Shown in pieces: positions 37,866 through 48,636 of a DNA stretch of 64,000 nucleotides (the stretch's first letter is position 1; every line of letters begins with the position of its first letter). This DNA is from Acanthamoeba castellanii str. Neff (taxonomy: Eukaryota > Discosea > Longamoebia > Acanthamoebidae). The stretch is taken from contig NW_004457442.1 in the NCBI RefSeq assembly GCF_000313135.1, forward strand, positions 829,657 through 893,656, written 5' to 3'. A program made the position numbers and the translations under genes. The notes under the pieces are model-generated. The model saw only the letters and a program-made list of their open reading frames with translations, was not told where the DNA came from and searched no databases.

Positions 37866-40682
37866 ATGACAACGCGTCTTCAAGGAACACGGGCGCCACC
37901 TGCTGTTAGCACGGCCGAGCCGTCACCACCACCTTCCGGCCTAGCGCAACCTGCCGCCCAGTCACTAGTGACGTCGTCGTGGTCCCGCATGCGGAACCTC
38001 TGGCACAGCACTCAGGCGACACCAGCGGCGCCCCCGTGCGCCCCCGTCGCGGCGCCAGCGCCTGCAACGGAGGAGAGGCTGCCCGACGCCTCCGCAACGA
38101 CGACAAGCACCTCTACCACCTCCACGGCCGCCACGCCAGCGCCTGCGACTGAAGAGGACCCGCTTGATGCCTTCATGCGCAGAATCGAAGCGCAAGCAGC
38201 ACGACCTTCGCGCTGGGACGACGTCCCCGCGACGACGACCCGATCCGAGCTTCAACCGTCGCGCTCGCGCTGGGACGACACTCCAACAGCGCCGCCCGCG
38301 CGGACCAATGCGTCGCGCTCGCTCTGGGACATTCAGCCGCCGCCGCCCGGGTTCGTTCGGCCGCCGCCCGGGTACATTCCGCTGTCCGCGCGGGCCAACA
38401 TGCCGCCCAGCAACAATCCGGCGCTGGCCTTCATGTCTCGACAAAGTTGGCAGCCGCCCAGGAGGATTCCCCCGTCGTGGCTGCCCGGGACTCCACTGGC
38501 GGGTGCGGGCAGGGACAGAGAGGTGGTGCTGGGACCCGACGGCCAACAGCTGCCCGAGGAGCCGCGGCCCTGCGCTGTCTGCGACCTCTACATCGACTTT
38601 CTCGAAGTCGAGAGCGGCGGAGACGACGACGACAAGCTCGAGTCGGAAGAGAAGGAAGAGGAGACGGAGGAAAAGGAAAAGAACGAGAAGGCGAACGAAG
38701 AGAAGAACGAAGGCGAAGAAAAGCGAAGCGAGGATGACATGGAGATGGAGAACGAAGGCGGAGAAAAGGCGAACGAGAAGTGCAACAAGGAAGCCGAGAA
38801 GAAGAGCGAGAAGAACGAGTGGACGCATCTGCCGTGCCAATGCAAAGTCTGCAAGGAGTGCTTCAGCAAGTACGTCAGCGTGCGGTGCGCCAGCATCGGC
38901 CTGACCATCTTCCGGGCCAACATCACGCCCTTCGCCTGCCCGAGCTGCGGGCGCGGCATCAGCACCGAGGCTGCCCTGGCCAACACCACCCGCGAGGTGG
39001 CCGACCGCCTCGACGCGCTGGCGCTCAAGCATGCCCTGTCGCGCATGGCCGACCTCCGCTTCTGCCCGGCGCCCGACTGCGGCAACGCGCTGTGGATCGA
39101 CCCCGCCACGGACCACGGCCCGCCGGGCCTGGCGGGTCAGACCCGCTGCGTGCTCAAGTGCGACCGCGACGGGTGCGGCACCGAGTTCTGCTTCGACTGC
39201 CGCGCACCGTGGCACGAGGGCATGACCTGCGAGGAGAGCCTCCAGGCGCGTGAGTCGGCCGAAGACGCGGCGGCGGCGGCCGCAGTCGCGATGCCTCTTA
39301 GCTCAGAGGCCAGCGACGACCAGTCCCTGGCCATCGTGCCGACTGCGGCGGCGCCGGTGGTGGTAAGCAATCGCGAGTGCAAGGCGAGCCTCAAGGTCAA
39401 GGCCTGCCCGCAGTGCGGCAACGAGACCGAGAAGAACGGCGGGTGCATGCATATGACGTGCGTGTGCGGGCACGAGTACTGCTGGGAGTGCCTCAGCGCC
39501 GTCGGGGATCAGCACAAGGAGGACTGCCCCTCGCGCCCGACACCACGTGGTGCGCAAATTCAGCAGCGCCGCTCCGTCTCGCCCCGCAGGCGCAGAAGCC
39601 CCCCGCCGTGGGTGCGACGAGCCGACAGCCGGAGTCCCAGCCCGCGCGGCCGAGACAGCCGAAGTCCCACAACGCAGCGCCGTCGGCCCGAGGCCCGAGG
39701 CATCAGCCGAAGCCGCAGCCCGAGGCCGAACCTGCCGAGGCGCAGACTCAGCCCCAGCCGAAGCCGCAGCCCGGCGAGAGAGGACCTCAGCCCGCCCAGG
39801 AGACGCCATAGCCCGCGTAGAGAAGATCTCAGCCCGCCCATGAGACTGCGAAGCCCGGGATTGCCGACATCGCGCCCGGCAAACAGAAAGCGGAGCAGGA
39901 GCCGGAGCCGGAGCAGAGGTCGGTCGAGGGGGCTGAGATGGCCGGACCGACTGCCGATGATGAACTACGAGCAGATGATGCGCTTCTTGCGCGACATGCC
40001 AACGCCGGAGTGGGTGGCGCCGCACTCGCGCAGCCGCAGCCCTGTGTACAAGCGCTCTCGCCGAAGCCGCTCTCGGACACCGGTGACCAAGAGGGCGAGA
40101 TCCAGGTCGCGCTCGCGCTCGCGCTCGCCGAACTGGGCCAGGCTGCCTGCCAACTTCGGCGACACACGCCGCGCGGCCTACCGATCGCGGAGCAGGAGCC
40201 GGTCGAGCTCCGCGTCGTCGTCGTCATCATCGTCGTCTCCTTCATCATCGCGGAGCCCGCCGAGGCGCAGACAGCGGACCAAGAGGCGCATGACCAGCCG
40301 CTCACGCTCGTGGTCGAGATCCAGGTCGAGATCGCGATCGCGCAGTCGCGACACCCGCAGGCAGCGGAGAAGGCCGCGCAATGACAGTCGGCGGTCCAGG
40401 CGGAGCAGGAGCCGCAACCGCAGCCGCAGCAGAGCGAGGAACCGACGGGCACGCGCGGGGCGCGATCGGAGCCGAAGTCGAAGTCGCAGTCGGAGCTGGA
40501 GCCGAGGCAGGAGCAGGAGCCCTGCGCAGCGATACCGCAACAGGAGCCGAAGCCGAAGTCGTGGTGGCACGAAGAGACCGGGACGTGGGTGGTCTCGTAC
40601 GCCGAGTCCGTCGCGTAGGTGGCCGCCGAGGAACACAGCCGTACCGGGCTCACAGCCGTGGCCGGCAGTGACGTGGGATTAG
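37866..40682 (+). CDS. RBR-type E3 ubiquitin ligase with C-terminal RS (SR-protein-like) domain
   Basis: Intronless, 938 residues. RBR ligases receive ubiquitin from an E2 on a RING2 cysteine and pass it to substrate. The N-terminus (1-235) is Pro/Ala/Ser-rich with repeats of the type RSRWDD and PPPGFVRPPPGYIPL. RING1 starts CAVCDLYIDFLE (residue 236), is interrupted by about 75 Lys/Glu residues, and resumes LPCQCKVCKECF and FACPSCGRG. The IBR has RFCPAPDCGNALW, CVLKCDRDGCGTEFCFDCR and WHEGMTC. RING2 reads KACPQCGNETEKNGGCMHM then CVCGHEYCWEC; the Cys in GGCMHM is the expected catalytic one. From about residue 566 to the end the chain is dominated by Arg-Ser dipeptides (RSRSRS). The start ATG at 37866 is the first in frame. 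Lack of introns sets it apart from its neighbours. Confidence 0.92.
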   Translation: MTTRLQGTRAPPAVSTAEPSPPPSGLAQPAAQSLVTSSWSRMRNLWHSTQATPAAPPCAPVAAPAPATEERLPDASATTTSTSTTSTAATPAPATEEDPLDAFMRRIEAQAARPSRWDDVPATTTRSELQPSRSRWDDTPTAPPARTNASRSLWDIQPPPPGFVRPPPGYIPLSARANMPPSNNPALAFMSRQSWQPPRRIPPSWLPGTPLAGAGRDREVVLGPDGQQLPEEPRPCAVCDLYIDFLEVESGGDDDDKLESEEKEEETEEKEKNEKANEEKNEGEEKRSEDDMEMENEGGEKANEKCNKEAEKKSEKNEWTHLPCQCKVCKECFSKYVSVRCASIGLTIFRANITPFACPSCGRGISTEAALANTTREVADRLDALALKHALSRMADLRFCPAPDCGNALWIDPATDHGPPGLAGQTRCVLKCDRDGCGTEFCFDCRAPWHEGMTCEESLQARESAEDAAAAAAVAMPLSSEASDDQSLAIVPTAAAPVVVSNRECKASLKVKACPQCGNETEKNGGCMHMTCVCGHEYCWECLSAVGDQHKEDCPSRPTPRGAQIQQRRSVSPRRRRSPPPWVRRADSRSPSPRGRDSRSPTTQRRRPEARGISRSRSPRPNLPRRRLSPSRSRSPAREDLSPPRRRHSPRREDLSPPMRLRSPGLPTSRPANRKRSRSRSRSRGRSRGLRWPDRLPMMNYEQMMRFLRDMPTPEWVAPHSRSRSPVYKRSRRSRSRTPVTKRARSRSRSRSRSPNWARLPANFGDTRRAAYRSRSRSRSSSASSSSSSSSPSSSRSPPRRRQRTKRRMTSRSRSWSRSRSRSRSRSRDTRRQRRRPRNDSRRSRRSRSRNRSRSRARNRRARAGRDRSRSRSRSRSWSRGRSRSPAQRYRNRSRSRSRGGTKRPGRGWSRTPSPSRRWPPRNTAVPGSQPWPAVTWD

Positions 40683-40697
40683 GGGGCATGTGGCATA

Positions 40698-40703
40698 AAT
40701 AAA
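40698..40703 (+). terminator. AATAAA polyadenylation signal
   Basis: The hexamer lies 16 bp after the TAG of the RBR gene, in an AT-rich stretch. Confidence 0.5.
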
Positions 40704-40888
40704 TTGATTTATGAAAGAACAGTTTACGCTCGTCTTTGTTTTCGGCGGAAACGTCTGCTCAGTGCTCTCCGTCTGTCGCGGGAAAGAAAGACTAAGAATA
40801 TAAAATCCAAATTATTATTATTCAAATATTTTAAAATTATCATTAAAAAATTCGCTCAAAACGCAAAACGAAAAAGACAACAAGGAGG

Positions 40889-41514
40889 ATGATGGAAGGA
40901 GAGGGTGGCCAGCCTCGGCCGCGAGCTGCCTCAACGCCCCATTTTAATGGGGGTGGGTCCTCGGTGTTGCACCACAACAGCCGCCAAACGAATGGCCATC
41001 AGCGCACTACATCTTCGGGCAGCAGCAATTCGCTGTCGGGTAGTGGCACGTCGATCATGGTGCCCGTTCTACCTTCTTCCTTCTACGCCTACATCAAACG
41101 CAACATACCCGCCTCCTCTCTAAGGTACAATAATCATCACATCATGTCCGAAATTTCATCCATTTCATTCATTTCAATGCTTTGAGATTTATTAGCCCTC
41201 TACAGCAGTTGATTTAAGATGAAGAAGGATTAATATAATTATTATTCACTCCATCAATTTATAATGCGCGTAGGGCCAGGGACTGGGGCGAGTTCACAGA
41301 AAGCGCGCTGGTGAAGGTGGTGGAAGGCCTCTCGCCCTCCTGTGGCCCGCCAGCCCTCCTGCAAATCTATGAAAGGTGTGCGCTCCTCCGCCACATGCAT
41401 GCTCGCTCCACAACTACTCCTTGACCTCTGTTTTTTCACACGTTTGGTGTTGCGTTGCGTTGCGTGTGTGTGTGTGTGTGTGTGTGCATGTGTGCGTGTG
41501 TGTGTGTGTGCGTG

Positions 41515-41555
<41 letters not shown>

Positions 41556-42133
41556 ACGCGCAGAGATGTGCGAACCAACGAAACGTCGAAGCTGATGTGG
41601 ACGTGTCCCATCTCGCCGCAGAACCTGCGCGAGGTGCAGGACTCCTCGCGCTACTTCTCCCTCAAGATCGCGTCCGATATCAACTCGGGCGAGGGTACGT
41701 GTAGCCCAGCCTCTTGCTCTCTTCTTTCACTCTCTCCTCTTCTTCTGTTTCTTGCTCTCTGCGTTCGTGTAGCGTAGTACATCATTCTCAACGTTGCTTG
41801 CTGTTCGTTCGCACCCAGAAATATGTTTGGGCATCGCGTTCTACACCAAGGACGACAGCACGGCCTTCGTCGCCAAACTGTACGCGTGGCCCGGGACCGA
41901 AATGTATACATATATCACGTCGCCTGCGTTGCTGACTGTGGCGCGGCCTTGCGCGACCATCTCAGGTGGTCGGTCATCCAGAAGGTGAATGCCGTCAAGG
42001 AGCTGCGCAACGAAGAAGAAATGCAGAAGAAATATGGAGACATGAAGCTCACGGACGACGACGACGAAGACGAAAGTGCGTTGCCCTTACCTACAACACA
42101 AAACAAACAAAAAAATTGTTAACACTCACGCGC

Positions 42134-42189
<56 letters not shown>

Positions 42190-42685
42190 TAAAATTGGAC
42201 TTGGCAACAGGTCTGTGGCTGAGCATGAGCGACGAGCTGGCCATTGAAGTGTTCAAAAAGCTGAGCTACCGCGACCTATGCAACGTCGCCTGCACCTGCG
42301 TCAAGTGGAACCTCATCGCCAACGATGACCTCGTATGCCACCCACATCTCATTCGTTACACACAAGCGAGATCTGCATTCATCAGGCGGCGCGATTCCTG
42401 ACCCGACACACACACACGACACACACGCGACACACGCGACACACACGACACACTTCAATTCTCTTCGGCTTGCAGCTGTGGAAGGAGCTGTATCGCAAGG
42501 AGCGCTACCCGCCAATGGGCGGGAGTGACAAGATGCGGCTGACGGGCACCCGAGCACGCCAATCGCTCTTCTTTTCGTGGAAGACCAATTTTGTCAACGA
42601 ATGGAAGCGAGCACATCCTGTGGGCAAGGTTCTACCCCCTTCTCACCACGTGTGTGTCGTGTGTCGTGTCGTGCCATATGAAACG

Positions 42686-42726
<41 letters not shown>

Positions 42727-43969
42727 GTGTTGACGCGCGCGTATGTGCAGCAGGGCGATGAGCAGGTGGAGATCAAGAGTCAGTGGCTGGATGGGGATCT
42801 GAGCATCAAACTGGTGGCCGTGGGGGACGACTGCAACCGGCTCAAAACGAAACTGCTCTTCACCTACACCGACCGATATCCCGAAGACTACGTGCCCACC
42901 GTGTTCGAGAACCACGTCGGTACCGTCGCAGGACACAATCGCACACGCGCGCGCGCAATTGCAGTGCGTGTGCGGAGCCGGCTCAATTCTCACCTATTTC
43001 TCTCTGTGTTCGAACACCCAGTGACGCGAAAGATTGGCGACTTCACTGTAGACCTCAACTTATGGGTGCGTACGCCCAAAAAAGCAAAGCAAAGCGCAAC
43101 TTCGTTTCTCTGTGGCCCCCACATCATCGATCTCACTTTACACGCACACGACAGGACACTGCGGGATCTGGTGAATACGACCGATTACGGTGCGTACCAA
43201 CGCAAAACACACCGCACACGACACGACACGACGCACGACACGACACACGACACACGACAATTGCGGTTGTTATTGTTAACGTGGGGCGGACACAACTCGG
43301 CTGACGCAACTTGCATCATCACGTGGCCAGACCACTGTACTACGGAGAGACAGATGTATTTATTGTGCTGTACTCGGTCATCAACCGAACCTCCTTCCAA
43401 AACGTGGCCGCCAAGGTACAGTGTGTGTGTGTGTGTGTGTGTGTTGTGTGTGTTGTGAGCTCGTGGTCTGTCGTGCGTTGTGCGTTGTGCGTTGTATGTC
43501 GTGCGTTGTGCGTTGTGCTAAGGTGGCGGGGTGTTGGGCAGTGGGTGCCAGAGATAACGCGATTTTGTCCCGGAGTGCCCATAATCCTGGTGGCGGGCGA
43601 CGTACACCTGCGGTCCGACGCGTCCGCCCTCCAGAAGCTCGCCGCCAAAGGCGAGTCGCTCGTCACCGAAGAAGAGGTACCCATCATCACCATCATCATC
43701 GTCATCATCATCGTCACCATCATCGTCATTGTCATCACCATCATCAAGCGCTGATGATAATGATGACGACCGCGTGCCAGGGGGAGGAGCTGGCGAGTGT
43801 GTTGCGGGAGCGAGGGTTCCCGTGCCGGCAGAGCGTGGAGTGTTCGGCGCTGAAGAACTGGCACGTCAAGAAGGTGTTCGACTGCGCCGTGCGCGCCGTC
43901 ATCCTCGAGAAGCGGGCCAAGCGAAAGCGCACCAAACGAAAGCGCGAAAAGTCGTGCCTCCTCAGCTGA
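40889..43969 (+). CDS. F-box protein fused to a divergent Rho-family GTPase with CAAX box
   Basis: Thirteen exons in phase give 531 residues: 40889-41124, 41274-41375, 41564-41694, 41819-41903, 41966-42075, 42211-42332, 42476-42628, 42751-42919, 43022-43065, 43155-43189, 43331-43415, 43542-43676, 43781-43969. An N-terminal Ser-rich leader precedes a region of unknown fold (residues 80-220). An F-box follows ([20 protein letters not shown] ... [17 protein letters not shown], about 225-290), then [16 protein letters not shown], the start of a small GTPase. Switch [10 protein letters not shown], switch [22 protein letters not shown] and the ECSALK motif identify the Rho/Rac family. The P-loop ([10 protein letters not shown]) and the base-specificity loop (AGDVHLRSD) are altered. 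The C-terminus is polybasic ([13 protein letters not shown]) and ends CLLS, a prenylation signal. The protein should sit on membranes and may recruit Skp1-cullin. Confidence 0.9.
41465..41558. repeat. (TG)n microsatellite with CG/CA interruptions
   Basis: About 90 bp lies between exon 2 and exon 3 of the F-box/Rho gene and ends directly at the acceptor CACGCGCAG. Confidence 0.9.
42138..42189. repeat. (ATT)n microsatellite
   Basis: Seventeen trinucleotide units sit in the intron immediately upstream of the F-box exon; the acceptor follows at 42210. This is unusual here because other intronic repeats are GC/CA-rich. Confidence 0.93.
42683..42725. repeat. (TG)n microsatellite
   Basis: About 42 bp of TG repeat precedes the exon that begins the GTPase domain of the F-box/Rho gene. 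Confidence 0.9.
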
Positions 43970-44122
43970 TGAGAGAGCAAGACAACGCACAAACCAGACT
44001 TATTTATTTCTTATAATTATAATTTCGTAAAAGAAATATTGTTAAAATAATTATTAGATCTCTCCTAAATGGAAAAAATGTTTTTTTTCATTCACGAAAT
44101 ATTGAAAAAATGATTCTCCTAA

Positions 44123-46141
44123 TTAATTTTCCACCTTTGGTGCGGGCGAGGGCAGCGGGAGGACGCGGACGGAGCGGCCGCCGACGAGGGCGTGGTCCAG
44201 GTGGAGGGCTGTCTGCAACGCGCTCTTCGAAGCGTAGATCACCGTGGCACACCCCTCCGCTCTGCACACGTCACGCGACACACAGAGCGGTCGTGAGCTT
44301 ACCGCCGTGTGCTGTTCGCGATACGACACACACGCCACACAACACGCGTCATACCGTTCGTGTCGCAGACGTTCGATGCGCCCTGAGAAGACGAAGAAGT
44401 GGGCGACCTCGGCAGTGGCCATGAACGGCGGCAGCCCGGTCACCCGAACCGCCCGCGCCCGCGTCTCCTCGTCCAACTCGTCTTCTTCCTCCTTTTCCTC
44501 CTTCTTTTCCTCTTCCTTCGCCTCTTCTTCCTCCTTCGCCTCCTGCTCCTTTCTTTCTTCTCTTTCCTTTTCTCTCTCTTTCTCCTGCAACTGAGGCGAT
44601 GCGACCGCCGGCTGCTGGTGGGGCCGCGCTGGCAGCGGCGGCGGCGCCGACGCGCTGGTTGTGGTGGCCGCCAGTAGGTGGTGGTCGCCTGCGGGCGAGG
44701 TCGGCGCTGAGGCTGATGACGACGATTGCAGGGCGTGGGGCCGCGCGGGGAGAGGTGGCGGCGCTCCCACGCCCCCCTTCTGGCCTGCTGACGTCAGCAG
44801 GTCGCCGGTGCTCTGCCACGGGCGCGGCGGCACGGGCGGCAGCGGCGAGGGCCACGTGTGGTCGAGCGGCACCGGCGGCGCCTTGTCGGCAGCGGTGGCG
44901 AGCGACGTCGCTGAGTCGGCGCGCGGGCGGGTTTCGACGATGTCGAGCGGCACGAGCGGCGCGTAGCGATCCGCCATCGGTGGCGGCGGCACCGGCGGCG
45001 CCGGTCGCTGCGGTTGGTACTGGTGCGGCTGCGGGTGATACGATGAATATGACGACGAAGCCGACGACGGCGACGAATACGACGACGAGGCCGACGACAG
45101 CGATGAGAAGGAGGAAGAGGAGGAAGAAGAGGAGGAGATGGGTGAGGAGGGCGACGAGCGGATGGCGTCGAGCTGGGCGAGGATGCGGGAGCGGAGGAGG
45201 TTCTTGCGGAGCCGGGTCTGCTCGTCGTAGGTGAAGTTGCACGCGTTGTGGAGGTAGTCCGGCACGCTGCCCCACTTGGCGTCGATGAACTCCAGAATGT
45301 TCCGAATCAGCGGCCGCGGCGTCCCGTCGAACGACTCACCCAAGCCTTGCGTGTGCGTGCGTCATGCGTGTGCGGTCGTGCGTGTGCCATGCGTGTGCGG
45401 TCGTGCGTGTGCCATGCGTGTGCGGTCGTGCGTGTGCGGTGAGTCAATGATCGCCGGGGCGAGCTGAAGGCGACCTCGGTAGTAAGTAGTACCCTTTTTG
45501 CCGTTCTCTTCGCGTATCTCGTGGGCGATGGGGTCCAGGAAGCGCTCGGAGAGGTGGTAGTTCTCCACCACCTCGGTTCGGTCCACGCCGCACACCGTCA
45601 TCACCAGCGCCACGATCAAACCCGTCCGGTCCTTGCCTGCCGCCCACACCACAACCGTGAGCACGCGCATGTCGCGTGCGTGCCGCGTGTGTCGTGTGCG
45701 TGTCGTGTGTTGTGTGTCGTGTGCGTGTTGTGTTGTGTGTCGTGTGTGTCGTGGGCGTACCGGAGGTGCAATGGATGAGGATGGGGTAGTTGCGCGGGTC
45801 GGCGCAGATGCGAAGGGCGGAGCCGATTTCGTCCTTGGCGTACATCACGAACAGCTTCGTGAACCCTTCGAGCCCCATCGGCGTGATCACCTCCGACAAA
45901 AACATCTGAAACAAAAAAATGTTAATTACTATTAGTAGAAAAAATTAGAAAAAATTATAAGGTCATAACAAATTGAACCTGGGCAGCGGCGTCGACGTTG
46001 ATGTTGATTTGGCGCTTGCTGCCCGGGAGCTGGAAGTTCTGGAGGTCGTAAAAGTTGAGGCCCAAAAACAGCTTGCTCTTGCCGTCGCCCGGCTTGCGGC
46101 GCGCGCGGTCGGTCGATGAGGAAGAGGCCGATGGCGACGAA

Positions 46142-46173
<32 letters not shown>

Positions 46174-46310
46174 GGCCGACTTGAACATCTTCCACTTGAT
46201 GCTCGTCGACGACGTCGCGAACAGCTGCACCTTCAGGTTGCGCGACACCTGCAGCACATTGTGTTCATCAGACGAGTCACTACCACACCACACACAACAC
46301 GCACACACAC

Positions 46311-46346
<36 letters not shown>

Positions 46347-48636
46347 CACACAACACACAACACACACAACACGACACACACAACACGCACGACACGACGC
46401 GTACGAGGTTGACGGGCAGACGTCGGCGTTCGTTGAGTGTGCTGGCGGTACGGGGTACCGCGGGCGTTTGCGCGGTCCGGTAGAAGATCTCCACTTCCTG
46501 GTACCACGCGTCCATGCTGCATTACCGCAACCCACGGATCAGTCGTGTGCGGTGGTGCGTGTGCGTTAGCGATCGCGCGTGTGCGGTGGTGCGTGTGCAT
46601 GTGTGCGGGTGCGGCTCTGGTGGCGAGGCGAAGGCGCTGACCTCTTTTCTTCGCCGGAGCGGAGGTCGATGATGGTTTTGATGCCGAGCTCCTTGCGTAC
46701 GTAGTCGGACGCCGCCCGGAAGTCGTCGGTCCTTAGGTGCGAGTAGCGAGCCCACGCCGCGCTTCGATAAATGCGTCCCTTCCGCAAAAACCTGCACGCG
46801 CACGACACACAACACACGACACGACACGACACAACGCACGACGCGACACGACCAACGAAACGACACAGAGCGTGAGAGAGCCGACGGGACGGGCCAGCCA
46901 TGCGGACGGGGTACCGGTCCGGCGAGACATAGACAGTGGCGAGATCCCGCAGGTTGAAGAGCGCTCCGCGACCCTCGTGAAACAGCACCGCATTCTCCAC
47001 GTCGAACTTGTTGCCGACAAAGAGACAGTGAGTGCGCGTGCGGCGCCGTGCTGGTGTGTCTTTGCACACACGTGTGCAGTGGCGCGTGCGTGCGTGCGTG
47101 CGTGCAGCGTTACCTGCACTTTGCTGTGTGATGACTCCTTTGATTTGGGCACGGCTGCGCTCGAAGCAGCCTCGGGCGAGGTGGCGGCGGGCCGCGGGCT
47201 GAAGTCGTCGATCTCCCGCTCCTCTTCTTCCTCGACCTCATCGTCGTCGTCATCGTCACTCTCCCCGATCGTCCTCTTGGGCTTCGACTCGGGCTTGGCC
47301 TGCGCCAGCTCCAGCTGGGGTACGACCTGCGCCGCGCCCGACGGCTTGTCCGCAGGCTCTGCAGCGCTGGCCTTGTGTGTTTCTCTGTTGTTGACCCGCT
47401 TGCGCTCCCAGCAGGCGGCGCTGGAGAGGTGGTAGTCCTGCGCGAGCTTGTTGACCACGGCGGACGAGAGGCGGGCCACACTGACCACCGACCCGGCCAC
47501 GACGGCGCCGCTCAGGGACAGCGCCATGTTGGCCGAGTACTCGACCTCGAACATCATCACCGCATCAATCACCCCTTCTTCCCTGAGCGCCCTATGCAGT
47601 GTGTGTAGTTCATTTAGCCTGGGTCGTGTGCGGTGTGTGCGGTGTGTGCGTGTGCGGTCGTGTGCGAGCGTACCTGAAGATGATGATATCTTCGATGTGT
47701 CCGCACAGGATGAAGAACTCGTAGAGCAGGTCGGGCGTGCAGTGCGCCGACAGGTTGGAGATGACCACCCCGAACTTGTGGTCCTCGGGGCCGATCTCCC
47801 TGATCGAGGCGATAGCCTCCCTGACAGACGCCCGCGGCGGCGGCGAGTGGTCTCGGGGCGACGACGCCGGCGTCGACCGCGCAGAGCCGCCGGCCGACGC
47901 CGACGACGAAGGCACCGCCAGCGAAGCGCTGCTGGGCGTCGACGGCAGCGGTGGGACGCTGGGCTGCGGCCGAAGCTGGGCCGTGCTGGAGGAGACGACC
48001 GGCGCGGCTGTGGCGGAGGCGAGGGAGGACGGTGAGGCCGAGGGCGACGAGGCCGGGCTGAGCGGCAGGCGGTAGGCGGGGTCGGCGAGCGCGTTCTGGA
48101 GGGCGAGGCCCAGGTCGGGGTGCTGCTGGGCGCTGAAGGCGAAGACCCGCACGGGCACGTAGCCCACGATGCCCCGGTCCAACAGGAGCGCCATCCTCCG
48201 GGCGCTCGCCTCCTTGAAGCAGATACCCGCCTTTGGCTCCTTCCTACACGTTGTGCACACACATGACACGACACGCAGCACCACACGACACACATTACAC
48301 GACGCACGACACGACACACGCACGACACGGGCACGAGCTGAGACGACGTGTTTGACATTGTGGGCCTCCGGGGGGAGCGTACGGTGAGCAGGCGATGGCG
48401 GCGATGGGTCCGCACACTTTGAAAAAGCTGGCGAGGTGGGCGGGCGACATGGCAGACGACACCTCGGTCCACACGATCACCACGGCCTTTTCCCCGTCCT
48501 TTGTGCACCCACCACAACATGGCCAAATACATATTTTTAAAAAGAGAGGTAAATAAATAAAAAAGGGACCAAAATATAAAGATAATAATGCCTGTCTCTC
48601 TTGCCGGACAAGAAGAAGAGGAGAGTGCTCTACCAT
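44123..48636 (-). CDS. RRM-RRM / tyrosine phosphatase (IphP-like) / RRM fusion protein
   Basis: Twelve exons in phase give 1069 residues: 48636-48634, 48498-48383, 48243-47674, 47591-47114, 47006-46915, 46791-46642, 46516-46405, 46248-45979, 45905-45761, 45636-45493, 45345-44355, 44261-44123. Two RRM-like folds come first (AVVIVWTEVSSAMSPAHLAS ... VPVRVFAF, and FGVVISNLSAHCTPDLLYEF ... VVSVARL), split by Ser/Pro linkers. The phosphatase follows: RKGRIYRSAAW, TIIDLRSGEEKR, and the signature HCTSGKDRTG (CX5R, spanning an intron). These are the marks of the Y_phosphatase3/IphP family of protein or phosphoinositide phosphatases. After a Ser/Pro-rich and Glu/Lys-rich linker comes a third RRM-like fold (AVRVTGLPPFMATAEVAHFF ... 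GRSVRVLPL). The first exon may be just the ATG; an upstream ATG at 48786 in an open frame is an alternative. Confidence 0.83.
46303..46345. repeat. (CA)n-rich simple repeat
   Basis: About 43 bp of interrupted AC repeat lies in the intron between 46405 and 46248 of the RRM/phosphatase gene. Confidence 0.85.

Noticed and set aside
39938..40384. A 148-codon ORF within the RS domain in another frame
   Set aside because: Shadow of the Arg-Ser repeat; the main frame is open for 938 codons and carries the RBR.
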